Below, in pieces: positions 1 to 7,058 of a stretch of 64,000 nt of DNA (the first letter of the stretch is position 1; the number at the start of each line of letters is the position of its first letter). Origin of the DNA: Mesobacillus jeotgali (GTDB taxonomy: Bacteria; Bacillota; Bacilli; Bacillales; Cytobacillaceae). The stretch covers positions 4,152,501-4,216,500 of the forward strand of contig NZ_CP134494.1 of assembly GCF_031759225.1 (NCBI RefSeq), read 5' to 3'. The notes below the pieces were generated by a model. That model ran no database searches. It was not told the DNA's origin and saw only the letters and a list, made by a program, of their open reading frames with translations. Both the position numbers and the translations under genes were made by a program.

Positions 1-425
1 GGAATATGATGAAGCACTACGGCTATCGTTAAATAAAAATTGTCGACTTCTTCATTTAAGAAGCTTAAACCAAGTGCAAACCCTGTGGGTATACTATGGG
101 TATACAGCGCCAAAAATAAAAGGATGAAGGCTGACCACCCCGTCTGGGCTTTGTGATTGAATTGGCGAAAAAAACGGTCAATTGTCAAGATGAGCAAAAC
201 ACCTGAAGAAATCCCTATAAAAACCCCTAATGGATCTAATCGAACCAGCGCTTCTGGAATTAAGTCGAATGTGATTAAGCCTAATAAAAGACCGCCACAG
301 AATAAATGTATAGATTGATGATTCATATTCCATTTCTTATTAATGAAAAATGTCATGTATCCCCCAAACAGGAGGCCCAGGAAAACGATCCATGCTAATA
401 TGGCACTTACACTTGCAGGTTGCAA
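1..425 (-). CDS. ZIP family metal transporter (3' part beyond window)
   Basis: Divalent metal (probably zinc) permease of the ZIP family, seen as the N-terminal 141 codons; the rest lies left of base 1. Translation of the minus strand gives several hydrophobic helices and the two ZIP signatures: HSIPTGFALG (codons near 61-120) and the start of HHIP at the window edge, the paired metal-binding motifs of TM4 and TM5. I chose TTG at 425 because GGTGTGAGG precedes it at good spacing; there is no in-frame ATG upstream that fits. It is divergent from the CDF gene at 578, so uptake-type and efflux-type transporters share one intergenic region. Substrate is inferred from the family only. Confidence 0.75.
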   Translation of the reverse strand, partial: MQPASVSAILAWIVFLGLLFGGYMTFFINKKWNMNHQSIHLFCGGLLLGLITFDLIPEALVRLDPLGVFIGISSGVLLILTIDRFFRQFNHKAQTGWSAFILLFLALYTHSIPTGFALGLSFLNEEVDNFYLTIAVVLHHI

Positions 426-577
426 TCCATCCTCACACCTTCCGGCCAAAACTTCTTTAAGATGTATATTCAATTTTTCAATGGACATGCTGATTGATTT
501 GTTGATTAAAATGGCATTTCCAGTTTTAGCGAAGGCAAGGAGGGAAAAGAGAAGTAAAAAAAGGAGCAGGACAGCTT

Positions 578-1438
578 ATGGGTAAAAACAAACACAAAAG
601 TATGGGAGTTGCCTTTTTTCTAAATCTTTCATTCACGATTATAGAAATTATAGGAGGAATCTTGACAGGAAGTATCGCCATCATTTCTGACGCGATACAC
701 GATTTGGGTGATTCAATCTCCCTTGGGATGTCATGGTACCTCGAACGGAAGGCTAGTAGGAAACCCAGCGATAAATACACCTTTGGATATAAGAGATTAT
801 CCTTGATGGGGTCATTGCTGAATGCAGCAGTCCTTATTTTCGGATCCCTCTATGTATTGATTGAGGCTGGAAAAAGGCTATTTGAACCTGTGTCTCCAAA
901 CTCTCAGGGAATGTTTTGGCTTGCGATTCTTGGTATAGCGGTAAATGGATATGCAGCGTATCGTATAAAAAAAGGGGAAAGTGGAATGAACCAGAAAATG
1001 CTCTCATGGCATTTATTAGAGGATTTACTCGGGTGGATTGCAGTCTTAGTGGTCAGTATCATCATGCAATTCAAAGAAATTCCTATCTTAGACCCTCTTC
1101 TTTCCATTGGGATCACTCTCTTTGTACTTTACCATGTAATTAAAAATCTCAAGAAAACACTTGTCATCTTGATGGATGCGGTCCCTCAGGAAGTTAATCT
1201 CAAAGACATGAAGGATCAGTTCCTGAATCTAGAATATGTTATGGATATTCATAATTTACACTATTGGTCCCTTGACGGTAAGTCGAGTGCATTCTCCACC
1301 CACCTTATCGTCCAAGAAAAATTGGAAAATGGACAGGAAGAAGTAATTAGGAATAAAATCAGGCAAATCTTGAAGAATAATGATGAAGGTATTGACTTCA
1401 TTTCGATTCAGGTCGAACGTGGACGAAAAACATGCTAA
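578..1438 (+). CDS. Cation diffusion facilitator (CDF) transporter, zinc type
   Basis: Proton-coupled efflux of Zn2+ or related divalent ions across the cytoplasmic membrane. The 286-aa protein has the CDF layout: about six membrane segments in residues 8-190 and a cytoplasmic ferredoxin-like domain in the last 80 residues. TM2 carries SDAIHDLGDS (H41-x3-D45) and TM5 carries HLLED, the HxxxD pair typical of zinc CDFs. An AGGAGCAGG ribosome binding site lies before ATG 578. It lacks the His-rich N-terminus of the CDF at 1946-2875, so the two are not simple copies. First of three CDF genes in 3.4 kb. Confidence 0.88.
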   Translation: MGKNKHKSMGVAFFLNLSFTIIEIIGGILTGSIAIISDAIHDLGDSISLGMSWYLERKASRKPSDKYTFGYKRLSLMGSLLNAAVLIFGSLYVLIEAGKRLFEPVSPNSQGMFWLAILGIAVNGYAAYRIKKGESGMNQKMLSWHLLEDLLGWIAVLVVSIIMQFKEIPILDPLLSIGITLFVLYHVIKNLKKTLVILMDAVPQEVNLKDMKDQFLNLEYVMDIHNLHYWSLDGKSSAFSTHLIVQEKLENGQEEVIRNKIRQILKNNDEGIDFISIQVERGRKTC

Positions 1439-1444
1439 GAATAA

Positions 1445-1855
1445 GAAAATCGCAAGCGCCTTGGTCAGCCCCGACAAGGGTTGGAGGGCCGACCGGTGAA
1501 GTCGTTCTTTGACTTCATTGGGCGGACCAAACTCTAAAAGCGAAGGCGACTGCCCAACTCCGACAAGCGCTGGAGGCCTGACAGTGAAGTCGCTCTTTTA
1601 CTTCATTGGCAGGACCAAAAACGAAAAGTATAGCCGACTGTCCAGAAACGCAGAAACTGGAGACTCCGGCCCTGCCGGCGGAGTTGAAGTTTCGGAGTTT
1701 CTAGGAGGCGACACTAGACAAGCGTCTCGAGGAGTTAGGAGCCGCAGCTAGACAAGCGTCTCGAGCTGCTCAAAGCTAACGCTTCTCGCAAAATACTCGC
1801 GGATGCACATTCTTGGATGAAAACCGGCTAGGCGCTGGAGCTGGCCAATTCTCTA
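1445..1855. repeat. Dispersed structured repeat, expanded copy
   Basis: This stretch holds no credible gene. It begins with GCAAGCGCCTTGGTCAGCC and ends with GGCTAGGCGCTGGAGCTGG. The outer arms are complementary (AGCGCCT with AGGCGCT, AGCC with GGCT). The same ends and the same first ~75 bases recur at 27135-27263. Inside is a second, diverged block with the same GTGAAGTC...ACTTCATT hairpin (near 1580-1610), followed by GC-rich direct repeats around ACAAGCGTCTCGAG (near 1719 and 1752). Short ORFs here are artefacts of the GC-rich composition. Confidence 0.75.
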
Positions 1856-1886
1856 AGTTGAAATGCTATAAATTCTGATATTATTT

Positions 1887-1939
1887 AAAAAACAGGAAGA
1901 CTACCAGGGATTTTCCCTAGGGTAGTCTTCCTGTTTTTA
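1887..1939. terminator. Bidirectional intrinsic terminator
   Basis: Long inverted repeat AAAACAGGAAGACTACC / GGTAGTCTTCCTGTTTT with A-rich and T-rich flanks. It lies 7 bases past the stop of the minus-strand CDF gene and can also stop transcription from the left. Confidence 0.85.
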
Positions 1940-1945
1940 TGACCT

Positions 1946-2875
1946 TTAGTTACAAGCCCCATGCTGACTAGGACAACCAAATTCCAATTTCTCCGTTTGG
2001 ATGGTACTATGGTCAATTCCAAACTCGTCATGGAGAATCGTCTGCGCTGCATGAAGAATGACATCATGATTCCCATTATCCTGGATGGTTATATGACAGC
2101 TTAATACAAGAACCCCGGAAGTAATGGACCAAACATGCAAATCATGTACGTCTTGAACAGAGGGAATTGCATGCAGCGATGATTTCACTTGCTCATAATC
2201 GATATGGCTTGGGGTACCTTCCATCAGGATGTGGAAAGAATCCTTGGTCACTCTCCAGCCACTGATGATGATCAATATCGAAACGATCACACTCGCAATC
2301 GGGTCGGCAATGCCCCAGTCGAAAAAGTAAATAAGCAATGCAGCCGAAATGGCACCGACCGAACCAAGCATATCCCCTATAACATGTAAAAAAGCACTTC
2401 TTACATTTAAATTTTCATCCTTATCACCTTTCATCAATAACCATGCCGCTATGATATTGACCATCAACCCGATGATAGATATTGTTAGCATGCCAAGGCT
2501 TTTTACCTCTGGAGGGTTAAGAAACCTTTGATATGCTTCATAAAATATATAGAGTGAAATCAATATTAATGTGACACCGTTAAGTGCAGCTGCAATAATT
2601 TCAAACCTTTTATAACCAAATGTTTTCCCTATCGTCGCCTTTCGTTCTCCAAGTTTGATGGCCGTTAAACTTAATCCCAATGCTGCAGCGTCACTCAACA
2701 TATGTCCTGCATCTGATAATAGGGCAAGACTATTTGTAATGATACCGCCGATCACTTCCACAATCATGTACGTCGTTATAATAATAAACGAAAGGAACAG
2801 TGCTTTTTTATTATTTGCATTTCCATGGGCATGACTATGTCCATGAGCGTGTGAATGTCCGTGTCCGTGTCCCAT
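1946..2875 (-). CDS. czcD: CzcD-type cation diffusion facilitator with His-rich N-terminus
   Basis: Zn2+/Co2+/Cd2+ efflux by metal-proton exchange in the cytoplasmic membrane. The 309-aa protein opens with a His/Gly-rich stretch (about nine His in the first 17 residues), a presumed metal-collecting tail. TM2 has SDAGHMLSDA and TM5 HVIGD, both HxxxD zinc motifs, and a C-terminal cytoplasmic domain follows (DVHDLHVWS region). Length fits B. subtilis CzcD (about 311 aa). AAAAGGAGG precedes ATG 2875. An ArsR-type palindrome lies 20-35 bases upstream, so metal-relieved repression is likely. It is divergent from the manganese-type CDF at 3107. Confidence 0.9.
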   Translation of the reverse strand: MGHGHGHSHAHGHSHAHGNANNKKALFLSFIIITTYMIVEVIGGIITNSLALLSDAGHMLSDAAALGLSLTAIKLGERKATIGKTFGYKRFEIIAAALNGVTLILISLYIFYEAYQRFLNPPEVKSLGMLTISIIGLMVNIIAAWLLMKGDKDENLNVRSAFLHVIGDMLGSVGAISAALLIYFFDWGIADPIASVIVSILIIISGWRVTKDSFHILMEGTPSHIDYEQVKSSLHAIPSVQDVHDLHVWSITSGVLVLSCHITIQDNGNHDVILHAAQTILHDEFGIDHSTIQTEKLEFGCPSQHGACN

Positions 2876-2895
2876 AATGAACCTCCTTTTTATGA

Positions 2896-2909
2896 ATATG
2901 TGCTCATAT
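2896..2909 (-). promoter_or_regulatory. Candidate ArsR/CzrA-type operator of czcD
   Basis: ATATG-N4-CATAT inverted repeat. On the minus strand a TTGCAA -35-like element (near 2940) and an AT-rich -10 region lie just upstream, so the repeat sits near the start of transcription. The copper operon has the same arrangement at 6245-6264. Confidence 0.45.
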
Positions 2910-3106
2910 ATATATTATTAACATATGATGGGTGTATTGCAATCCTTTTTGAGACATTTATTTTTACCCCCGTTGCAATTTTTTATTCTTTATCATTTTA
3001 TTGTTATTCAAAGCACTTTCCTGTGAATAATTATTGTAGTTAAGTAAATAATCATGTTGAAAAGAAATAGAAATCAAAGCAGAAAATTAAAGAAAGGAAG
3101 CAGGAA

Positions 3107-3967
3107 ATGGGGAACTCTACTGTAAAAACTGGTGAAAAAGGGGCCTGGATCAGCATCTCTGCCTATATTTTTTTGGCTGCATTCAAGTTGATCATGGCAA
3201 ATTCGGGGAATTCTGAAGCTCTTAAAGCAGATGGACTGAATAATTTTACTGATGTATTTGCTTCCGTAGCCATTTTAATCGGGTTGAAAATTTCAAAAAA
3301 GCCAGCTGACGAAAATCACAAATATGGTCACTCCAGGGCAGAAACCATTTCGTCCCTCATCGCTTCATTCATCATGTTTTTTGTAGGGGTCCAAGTTGTA
3401 ATGGATTCCTTCCAGAAATTCTACAAACCAGGTGAGGGCCAGCCGGAGCTATTTACCTCATTCGTCGCCTTGTTCAGTGCTATAGCCATGTTTTATGTAT
3501 ATCGGATAAATATCAAGCTATCCAAGGAAATCGGAAGCAAAGCCTTGTATTCAGCGGCACAGGATAATAAATCTGACGCCTTAGTCAGCATAGGAACGGC
3601 AGTAGGAATCATCGGTGCTTTTTTCGGCCTTGGATGGCTTGATCCGCTAACAGCCGCCTTTGTTGGTTTGATCATTTGTCATACTGCCTGGGATATCTTC
3701 AAAAATGCTGCCCATGACCTGACTGATGGCTTTGAGGTTCAGACACTTAAGGAATTTGAAGATACAATCAATGATACCCCAGGCGTAAAGTTCACTAAAG
3801 ATATTAAACCAAGATTATATGGAAACCAGACAGCAGTAGATGCAACCATTTTCGTTGACTCAAACCTGTCAATCATTCAAGGTCATGCTATATCAGAATT
3901 GGTAGAACAACGCTTGTTTGAATACCACAAAATCGGCCATGTCCATATCCATATCGAACCTATTTAA
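3107..3967 (+). CDS. CDF transporter of the manganese-efflux (MneP/MneS-like) type
   Basis: Probable Mn2+ exporter. The 286-aa protein resembles the B. subtilis YdfM/YeaB (MneP/MneS) group: N-terminal KGAWISISAYIFLAAFKL, then ADGLNNFTD in TM2 and KPADENHKYGHSRAET in the first cytosolic loop. The TM2 metal site is N/D-based (D42...D49), not the HxxxD of zinc CDFs, and TM5 reads AAQDNKSDALVS; both point to Mn or Fe rather than Zn. The C-terminal domain ends in HVHIHIE. GAAAGGAAG precedes ATG 3107. Its stop overlaps the stop of the convergent small ORF at 3960-4127. Metal specificity is inferred from motif type. Confidence 0.85.
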   Translation: MGNSTVKTGEKGAWISISAYIFLAAFKLIMANSGNSEALKADGLNNFTDVFASVAILIGLKISKKPADENHKYGHSRAETISSLIASFIMFFVGVQVVMDSFQKFYKPGEGQPELFTSFVALFSAIAMFYVYRINIKLSKEIGSKALYSAAQDNKSDALVSIGTAVGIIGAFFGLGWLDPLTAAFVGLIICHTAWDIFKNAAHDLTDGFEVQTLKEFEDTINDTPGVKFTKDIKPRLYGNQTAVDATIFVDSNLSIIQGHAISELVEQRLFEYHKIGHVHIHIEPI

Positions 3968-4127
3968 GCCTGTCTTTTGAATCCATTTTTTCCTCCAATT
4001 CTTTTAGTTCTTTATCCGACTTTTTCTTAAATAAGTAGATAACCCCTATAGCCATAAGTGACAAAATTGAATATGCGGCTACTGTTGGGAAAAGTTCAGC
4101 AATATTTAAACCAAGAACAAATTGCAT
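3960..4127 (-). CDS. 55-aa single-pass membrane protein at the end of the copper operon
   Basis: Small gene found by reading the minus strand. ATG 4127 follows a strong AAGGAGTGAGG site at 3-base spacing and the frame runs 55 codons to TAG. The protein has a short outside segment (MQFVLGLNIAELFP), one membrane helix at residues 15-33, then a highly charged cytosolic tail rich in Lys and Glu. It starts 24 bases after the copD stop on the same strand, so it is probably the last gene of the fixH-copC-copD operon. It overlaps the last 8 bases of the convergent CDF gene. No family recognised; possible roles are a CopD partner or a small assembly factor. Confidence 0.65.
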   Translation of the reverse strand: MQFVLGLNIAELFPTVAAYSILSLMAIGVIYLFKKKSDKELKELEEKMDSKDRLK

Positions 4128-4151
4128 TTTCCTCACTCCTTCTAATGTGAT

Positions 4152-5222
4152 TTAATGACCTGCTGTCATAAGTACGATATAAGCGATAAATACGAAAAAT
4201 AATCCAAATACCACGGATCCTGCTACCATGTTTTTACGAGTGAAACTCAGTACCATTAGAATCAATAGAATGATTGATAAGAATACTCCAAAAAGAAAGG
4301 AGGCATTCACATTTAACTGAACTATATCATTAGTTAGAAAGGGATGAAACCACTTATACAACTGTGAATAGCCTTCTGTTTTGATCATTGATTCTATATC
4401 ATGCGGTGGAGATTGAATTCCCAGTGCACCAGTCACAATAAATATCAAGGTTATAAATATGCCCTCTGCTCTCATCCATTTGATTGTTGAGGGACCTGGA
4501 TGCTCTGCTTGTTTTTTCATCAATATTCCATTGATAAATGCAAAAACTAATAGAGGAATTATAAGTATATGTTTAACTAATAAAGCCTGTCCATATGGAA
4601 GCATCCAAGAAGAGACATAATCTTTAGGGTCCACAACCAGTTTCATGGTCATGAAACCACTGACAATAATTAAAATCAGACAAAGAATAGCTGTAGGTGT
4701 AAACCAAGACAAAAATTTACTCCAGTTACGCACGTCCTTAGAGAATAAAGAAACAATCAATAATATACCTGTCCAAACCACTACTCCAAGAAAATGTATT
4801 GTATGGGATGTCACGCCATACCAAAAGGACAAACTTGCAGCATGGCTCGAATATCCAACGGCAATAATTAACAATAGAACTAGAAAAGTTTGAAAATACT
4901 TGGATTTATTAAATAAAATCATGAAGTATAAAAGCAGTCCTACCCATGAAGTAAACATCCAAGCTTTTCCTACTTCAAAATCAAATAGAACTGAACGTAA
5001 TGTTTCCCAAAAACCTAAAGCTTCTATAAAGTAGAAAATCACTTGAACTACTGGCCCTATTGAAGCAAAAATGATTCCCAGTATCGATAGAAAATATACT
5101 GCTCTTGGAATTTCAATTTTTGGTTTAAAATTTACAGGAACGAGCTGAAAAATCATAGCTCCAACTAAAATAGAAAAGGAGAGGTACAGAACAGTTTCAG
5201 ATACTATTAGATAAAAGGTCAT
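4152..5222 (-). CDS. copD: CopD-domain copper-transport membrane protein
   Basis: Integral membrane protein of the CopD/YcnJ family, thought to move copper across the cytoplasmic membrane together with periplasmic or external CopC. The 356 residues form about eight or nine helices. The pattern WTGILLIVSLF...W...LSWFTPTAILCLILIIVSGFMTMKLV, with SHTIHFLGVVVW before it, is the conserved CopD core with its His/Trp residues. The start overlaps the copC stop by 4 bases (ATGA), so the two are translationally coupled. In B. subtilis YcnJ the CopC and CopD parts are one chain; here they are separate. Confidence 0.85.
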   Translation of the reverse strand: MTFYLIVSETVLYLSFSILVGAMIFQLVPVNFKPKIEIPRAVYFLSILGIIFASIGPVVQVIFYFIEALGFWETLRSVLFDFEVGKAWMFTSWVGLLLYFMILFNKSKYFQTFLVLLLIIAVGYSSHAASLSFWYGVTSHTIHFLGVVVWTGILLIVSLFSKDVRNWSKFLSWFTPTAILCLILIIVSGFMTMKLVVDPKDYVSSWMLPYGQALLVKHILIIPLLVFAFINGILMKKQAEHPGPSTIKWMRAEGIFITLIFIVTGALGIQSPPHDIESMIKTEGYSQLYKWFHPFLTNDIVQLNVNASFLFGVFLSIILLILMVLSFTRKNMVAGSVVFGLFFVFIAYIVLMTAGH

Positions 5223-5821
5223 TTTTTACCCTTTCTGAAAATAAAGAATGCCATAAGTAGTATGATCAAGGCTGCTACAGGCAAAAACCACGTTTGGAAA
5301 TTTGAATTTACAATTCCATTTGGATTTTTTTGTTCGTTAAGGGGAACAGTGTCTTCTTTCTTTCTTGGTTCTTGAGCCTCCTGCTCTGAGTCTTCAGTTT
5401 GGTTCTCGGTTTCTTCTCTGGTGGAAGTTTCAGTTTTAGATTGATCAGGTACTTGAACGGTAAAAGAAATGGTTCCTTCCAATGGATGGCCATCTTCTCC
5501 GACTATTTTCCAAGTAGCCTTGTACTCCCCGTTTTCTAATGGCTTATCGAATTTCGCAATTAACTTATCTTCCTCAATCGTAATATTTTCCACTTGGTAT
5601 GTCTCGTCATTATCTGTTATAAATAGCTCACCAATAGTTTCAATTTCTGTTTCAAAGGTGATGTCTATCATATCAAGCGGTTCCTCTACAATCTCCCCTT
5701 CTGCCGGGTTGGATTCTTTGGTATAAGAATGGGCGAAGACCTCTATTTTTGAATTAAAGCTAATGAAAATAAGGATTGCTATCATCCAGATTTTTTTCAT
5801 TTTCGAAAACCACCTATTCAA
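5219..5821 (-). CDS. copC: CopC-domain copper-binding protein, membrane anchored
   Basis: Extracytoplasmic copper-binding protein. A signal peptide (residues 1-30) ends in VFAH, so cleavage would leave His as the N-terminus, the Cu(II) ligand of CopC proteins. The CopC beta-barrel covers about residues 31-127 and contains the second copper motif GEDGHPLEGTISF. A Glu/Thr/Lys-rich linker (about 130-170) follows, then one C-terminal helix and a KGKK tail that anchors the protein. It overlaps the upstream lipoprotein gene by 8 bases and copD by 4. Length 200 aa is normal for Firmicute CopC with a stalk. Confidence 0.88.
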   Translation of the reverse strand: MNRWFSKMKKIWMIAILIFISFNSKIEVFAHSYTKESNPAEGEIVEEPLDMIDITFETEIETIGELFITDNDETYQVENITIEEDKLIAKFDKPLENGEYKATWKIVGEDGHPLEGTISFTVQVPDQSKTETSTREETENQTEDSEQEAQEPRKKEDTVPLNEQKNPNGIVNSNFQTWFLPVAALIILLMAFFIFRKGKK

Positions 5822-6194
5822 CTATAAATTCCATTTTGGGCATGTTGTGCATATCTCTGGCAGTTACATGCGCGATAATGGTATACTTTCCTGCCTCGGA
5901 AAAAGACTTTTGTATGGCATAGATTCCAGATTCAGTATTTTTGGCGTCTAGCTTTTCATGAGTTTCCTGGCCTTCTTTCCAAATCTCAAATTGTACAGAG
6001 TCAGCATCATTCACATCTTCTTTTCCCTGAGTAATTCGGGCTTTCAATGCTACAGTTTCCCCTTTTTTTATTACTTCAGGCAGAATAATTTCAACATCAA
6101 CCATTTCGGGTAGGGATTCCTTGTTACTTTCCTGTGCACACCCACCCAATATAAAAAATACAGAAGCAAATATTATCATTATAAATGATTTCAT
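5814..6194 (-). CDS. FixH/YtkA-like lipoprotein, first gene of the copper operon
   Basis: A 126-aa secreted lipoprotein: signal helix followed by a lipobox ending FILGGC (Cys19), then a single immunoglobulin-like beta domain of the FixH/YtkA type (EIILPEVIKKGETVALKARITQ ... GKYTIIAHVTARDMHNMP). The C-terminal HVTARDMHNMP stretch, rich in His and Met, could bind copper. Genes of this type commonly lie next to copC/copD. It is the promoter-proximal gene; a good promoter and an operator candidate lie at 6245-6296. Function in copper handling is inferred from position. Confidence 0.72.
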   Translation of the reverse strand: MKSFIMIIFASVFFILGGCAQESNKESLPEMVDVEIILPEVIKKGETVALKARITQGKEDVNDADSVQFEIWKEGQETHEKLDAKNTESGIYAIQKSFSEAGKYTIIAHVTARDMHNMPKMEFIVE

Positions 6195-6244
6195 TTAAAT
6201 CAACTCCTTATTCCAAGGCTTAAGGCTTTTCTTTAACAGTGAAT

Positions 6245-6264
6245 ATATGAGCAATCAATCATAT
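6245..6264 (-). promoter_or_regulatory. ArsR/SmtB-type operator at the copper operon start site
   Basis: Perfect inverted repeat ATATGA-N8-TCATAT, the half-site spacing (TGA-N8-TCA) of SmtB/CzrA operators. It begins a few bases downstream of the -10 box and would cover the transcription start. No CsoR-type GC-rich palindrome is seen. Confidence 0.6.
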
Positions 6265-6267
6265 AAA

Positions 6268-6296
6268 ATAATACTAATTTTAAGAGTATAAATCAA
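6268..6296 (-). promoter_or_regulatory. SigA-type promoter of the copper operon
   Basis: On the minus strand TTGATT (6296-6291), 17-base spacer, TATTAT (6273-6268). It is followed directly by the 6245-6264 palindrome and then the lipoprotein gene at 6194. Confidence 0.65.
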
Positions 6297-6383
6297 TATC
6301 TTTAGGCAAATGACTTTCCATACTTACTATTAAGGCTTAGGTTAAATTATGAAACGTTATGAAAATAAATTAATCATAAAGAA

Positions 6384-6411
6384 GCCCACATTCATCATTT
6401 CCAATGTGGGC
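6384..6411 (-). terminator. Terminator of the cadC-cadA-methyltransferase operon
   Basis: GCCCACATT / AATGTGGGC stem with a 10-base loop, followed on the minus strand by TTCTTTATGATT. It is 12 bases past the methyltransferase stop. Confidence 0.7.
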
Positions 6412-6422
6412 CCTGGCCAAAA

Positions 6423-7037
6423 TTAAACTTTCATTAAAACTATTTTTTGGTACATACCATTGAATAATGATTTTTTTCTCTCTAATAGTCTTATACTCTT
6501 CGTTTCATTCGCGATGGACTCAAAGGATAAACCAATATCTGTACCTAATAGTCTAATCAATGGTCGAATTAATCTTTTCGATAATGAAAGTTCTTTCTTA
6601 CCGTCAACAAATTTATCAAAAACAACAATCTGTCCACCACTTTTCGTAACTCGGACCATTTCATCAAAGGCTTTTTTGCCATCGGGAACGACAGTTAATA
6701 TCAAGCTGCCAATGACATAATCAAACGTATTGTCTGGCAGGTTCATGCTTTGAGCATCCATTTGTATAAATTCAATTTTTTCGCCTTCGTACTTCTTTCT
6801 TGCTTGATTTAGCATGTCTTCTGAAAAGTCTATGGCTGTTACCTTGAGGCTGTTATAAGGGACTTGATCGATATCCGCCCCTGTGCCAACCCCTACGAAA
6901 AGTACGGATTCTCCTGCTTTAAACTCTATATCTTGAAAAACTCGTTTTCTTGCTTCTAAAAATAGTCCGGAATTAAAAAAGTAATCGTAGATGGGGGACC
7001 AAATTTTATAGATGAATCGATTCCAATTATTATTCAT
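6423..7037 (-). CDS. Class I SAM-dependent methyltransferase
   Basis: The 204-aa protein has the Rossmann SAM-binding motif I VLFVGVGTGAD (residues 44-54), an acidic residue ending the next strand (TAIDFS), motif VIGSLILTVVPD and a C-terminal cap. It resembles UbiE/phosphatidylethanolamine-type methyltransferases of Firmicutes; the substrate cannot be read from sequence. It starts 21 bases after the cadA stop with GGGG as ribosome binding site, so it is probably cotranscribed with cadC-cadA. A methyltransferase as third gene of a cadmium operon is uncommon and may reflect metal or lipid modification, but that is inference. Confidence 0.8.
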   Translation of the reverse strand: MNNNWNRFIYKIWSPIYDYFFNSGLFLEARKRVFQDIEFKAGESVLFVGVGTGADIDQVPYNSLKVTAIDFSEDMLNQARKKYEGEKIEFIQMDAQSMNLPDNTFDYVIGSLILTVVPDGKKAFDEMVRVTKSGGQIVVFDKFVDGKKELSLSKRLIRPLIRLLGTDIGLSFESIANETKSIRLLERKKSLFNGMYQKIVLMKV

Positions 7038-7058
7038 CTGATTACCCCGTTCGTTAAA

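Noticed and set aside
1509..1751. 80-aa plus-strand ORF in the GC-rich block
   Set aside because: It lies wholly inside the dispersed repeat, has no ribosome binding site and its bases are explained by the repeat units.
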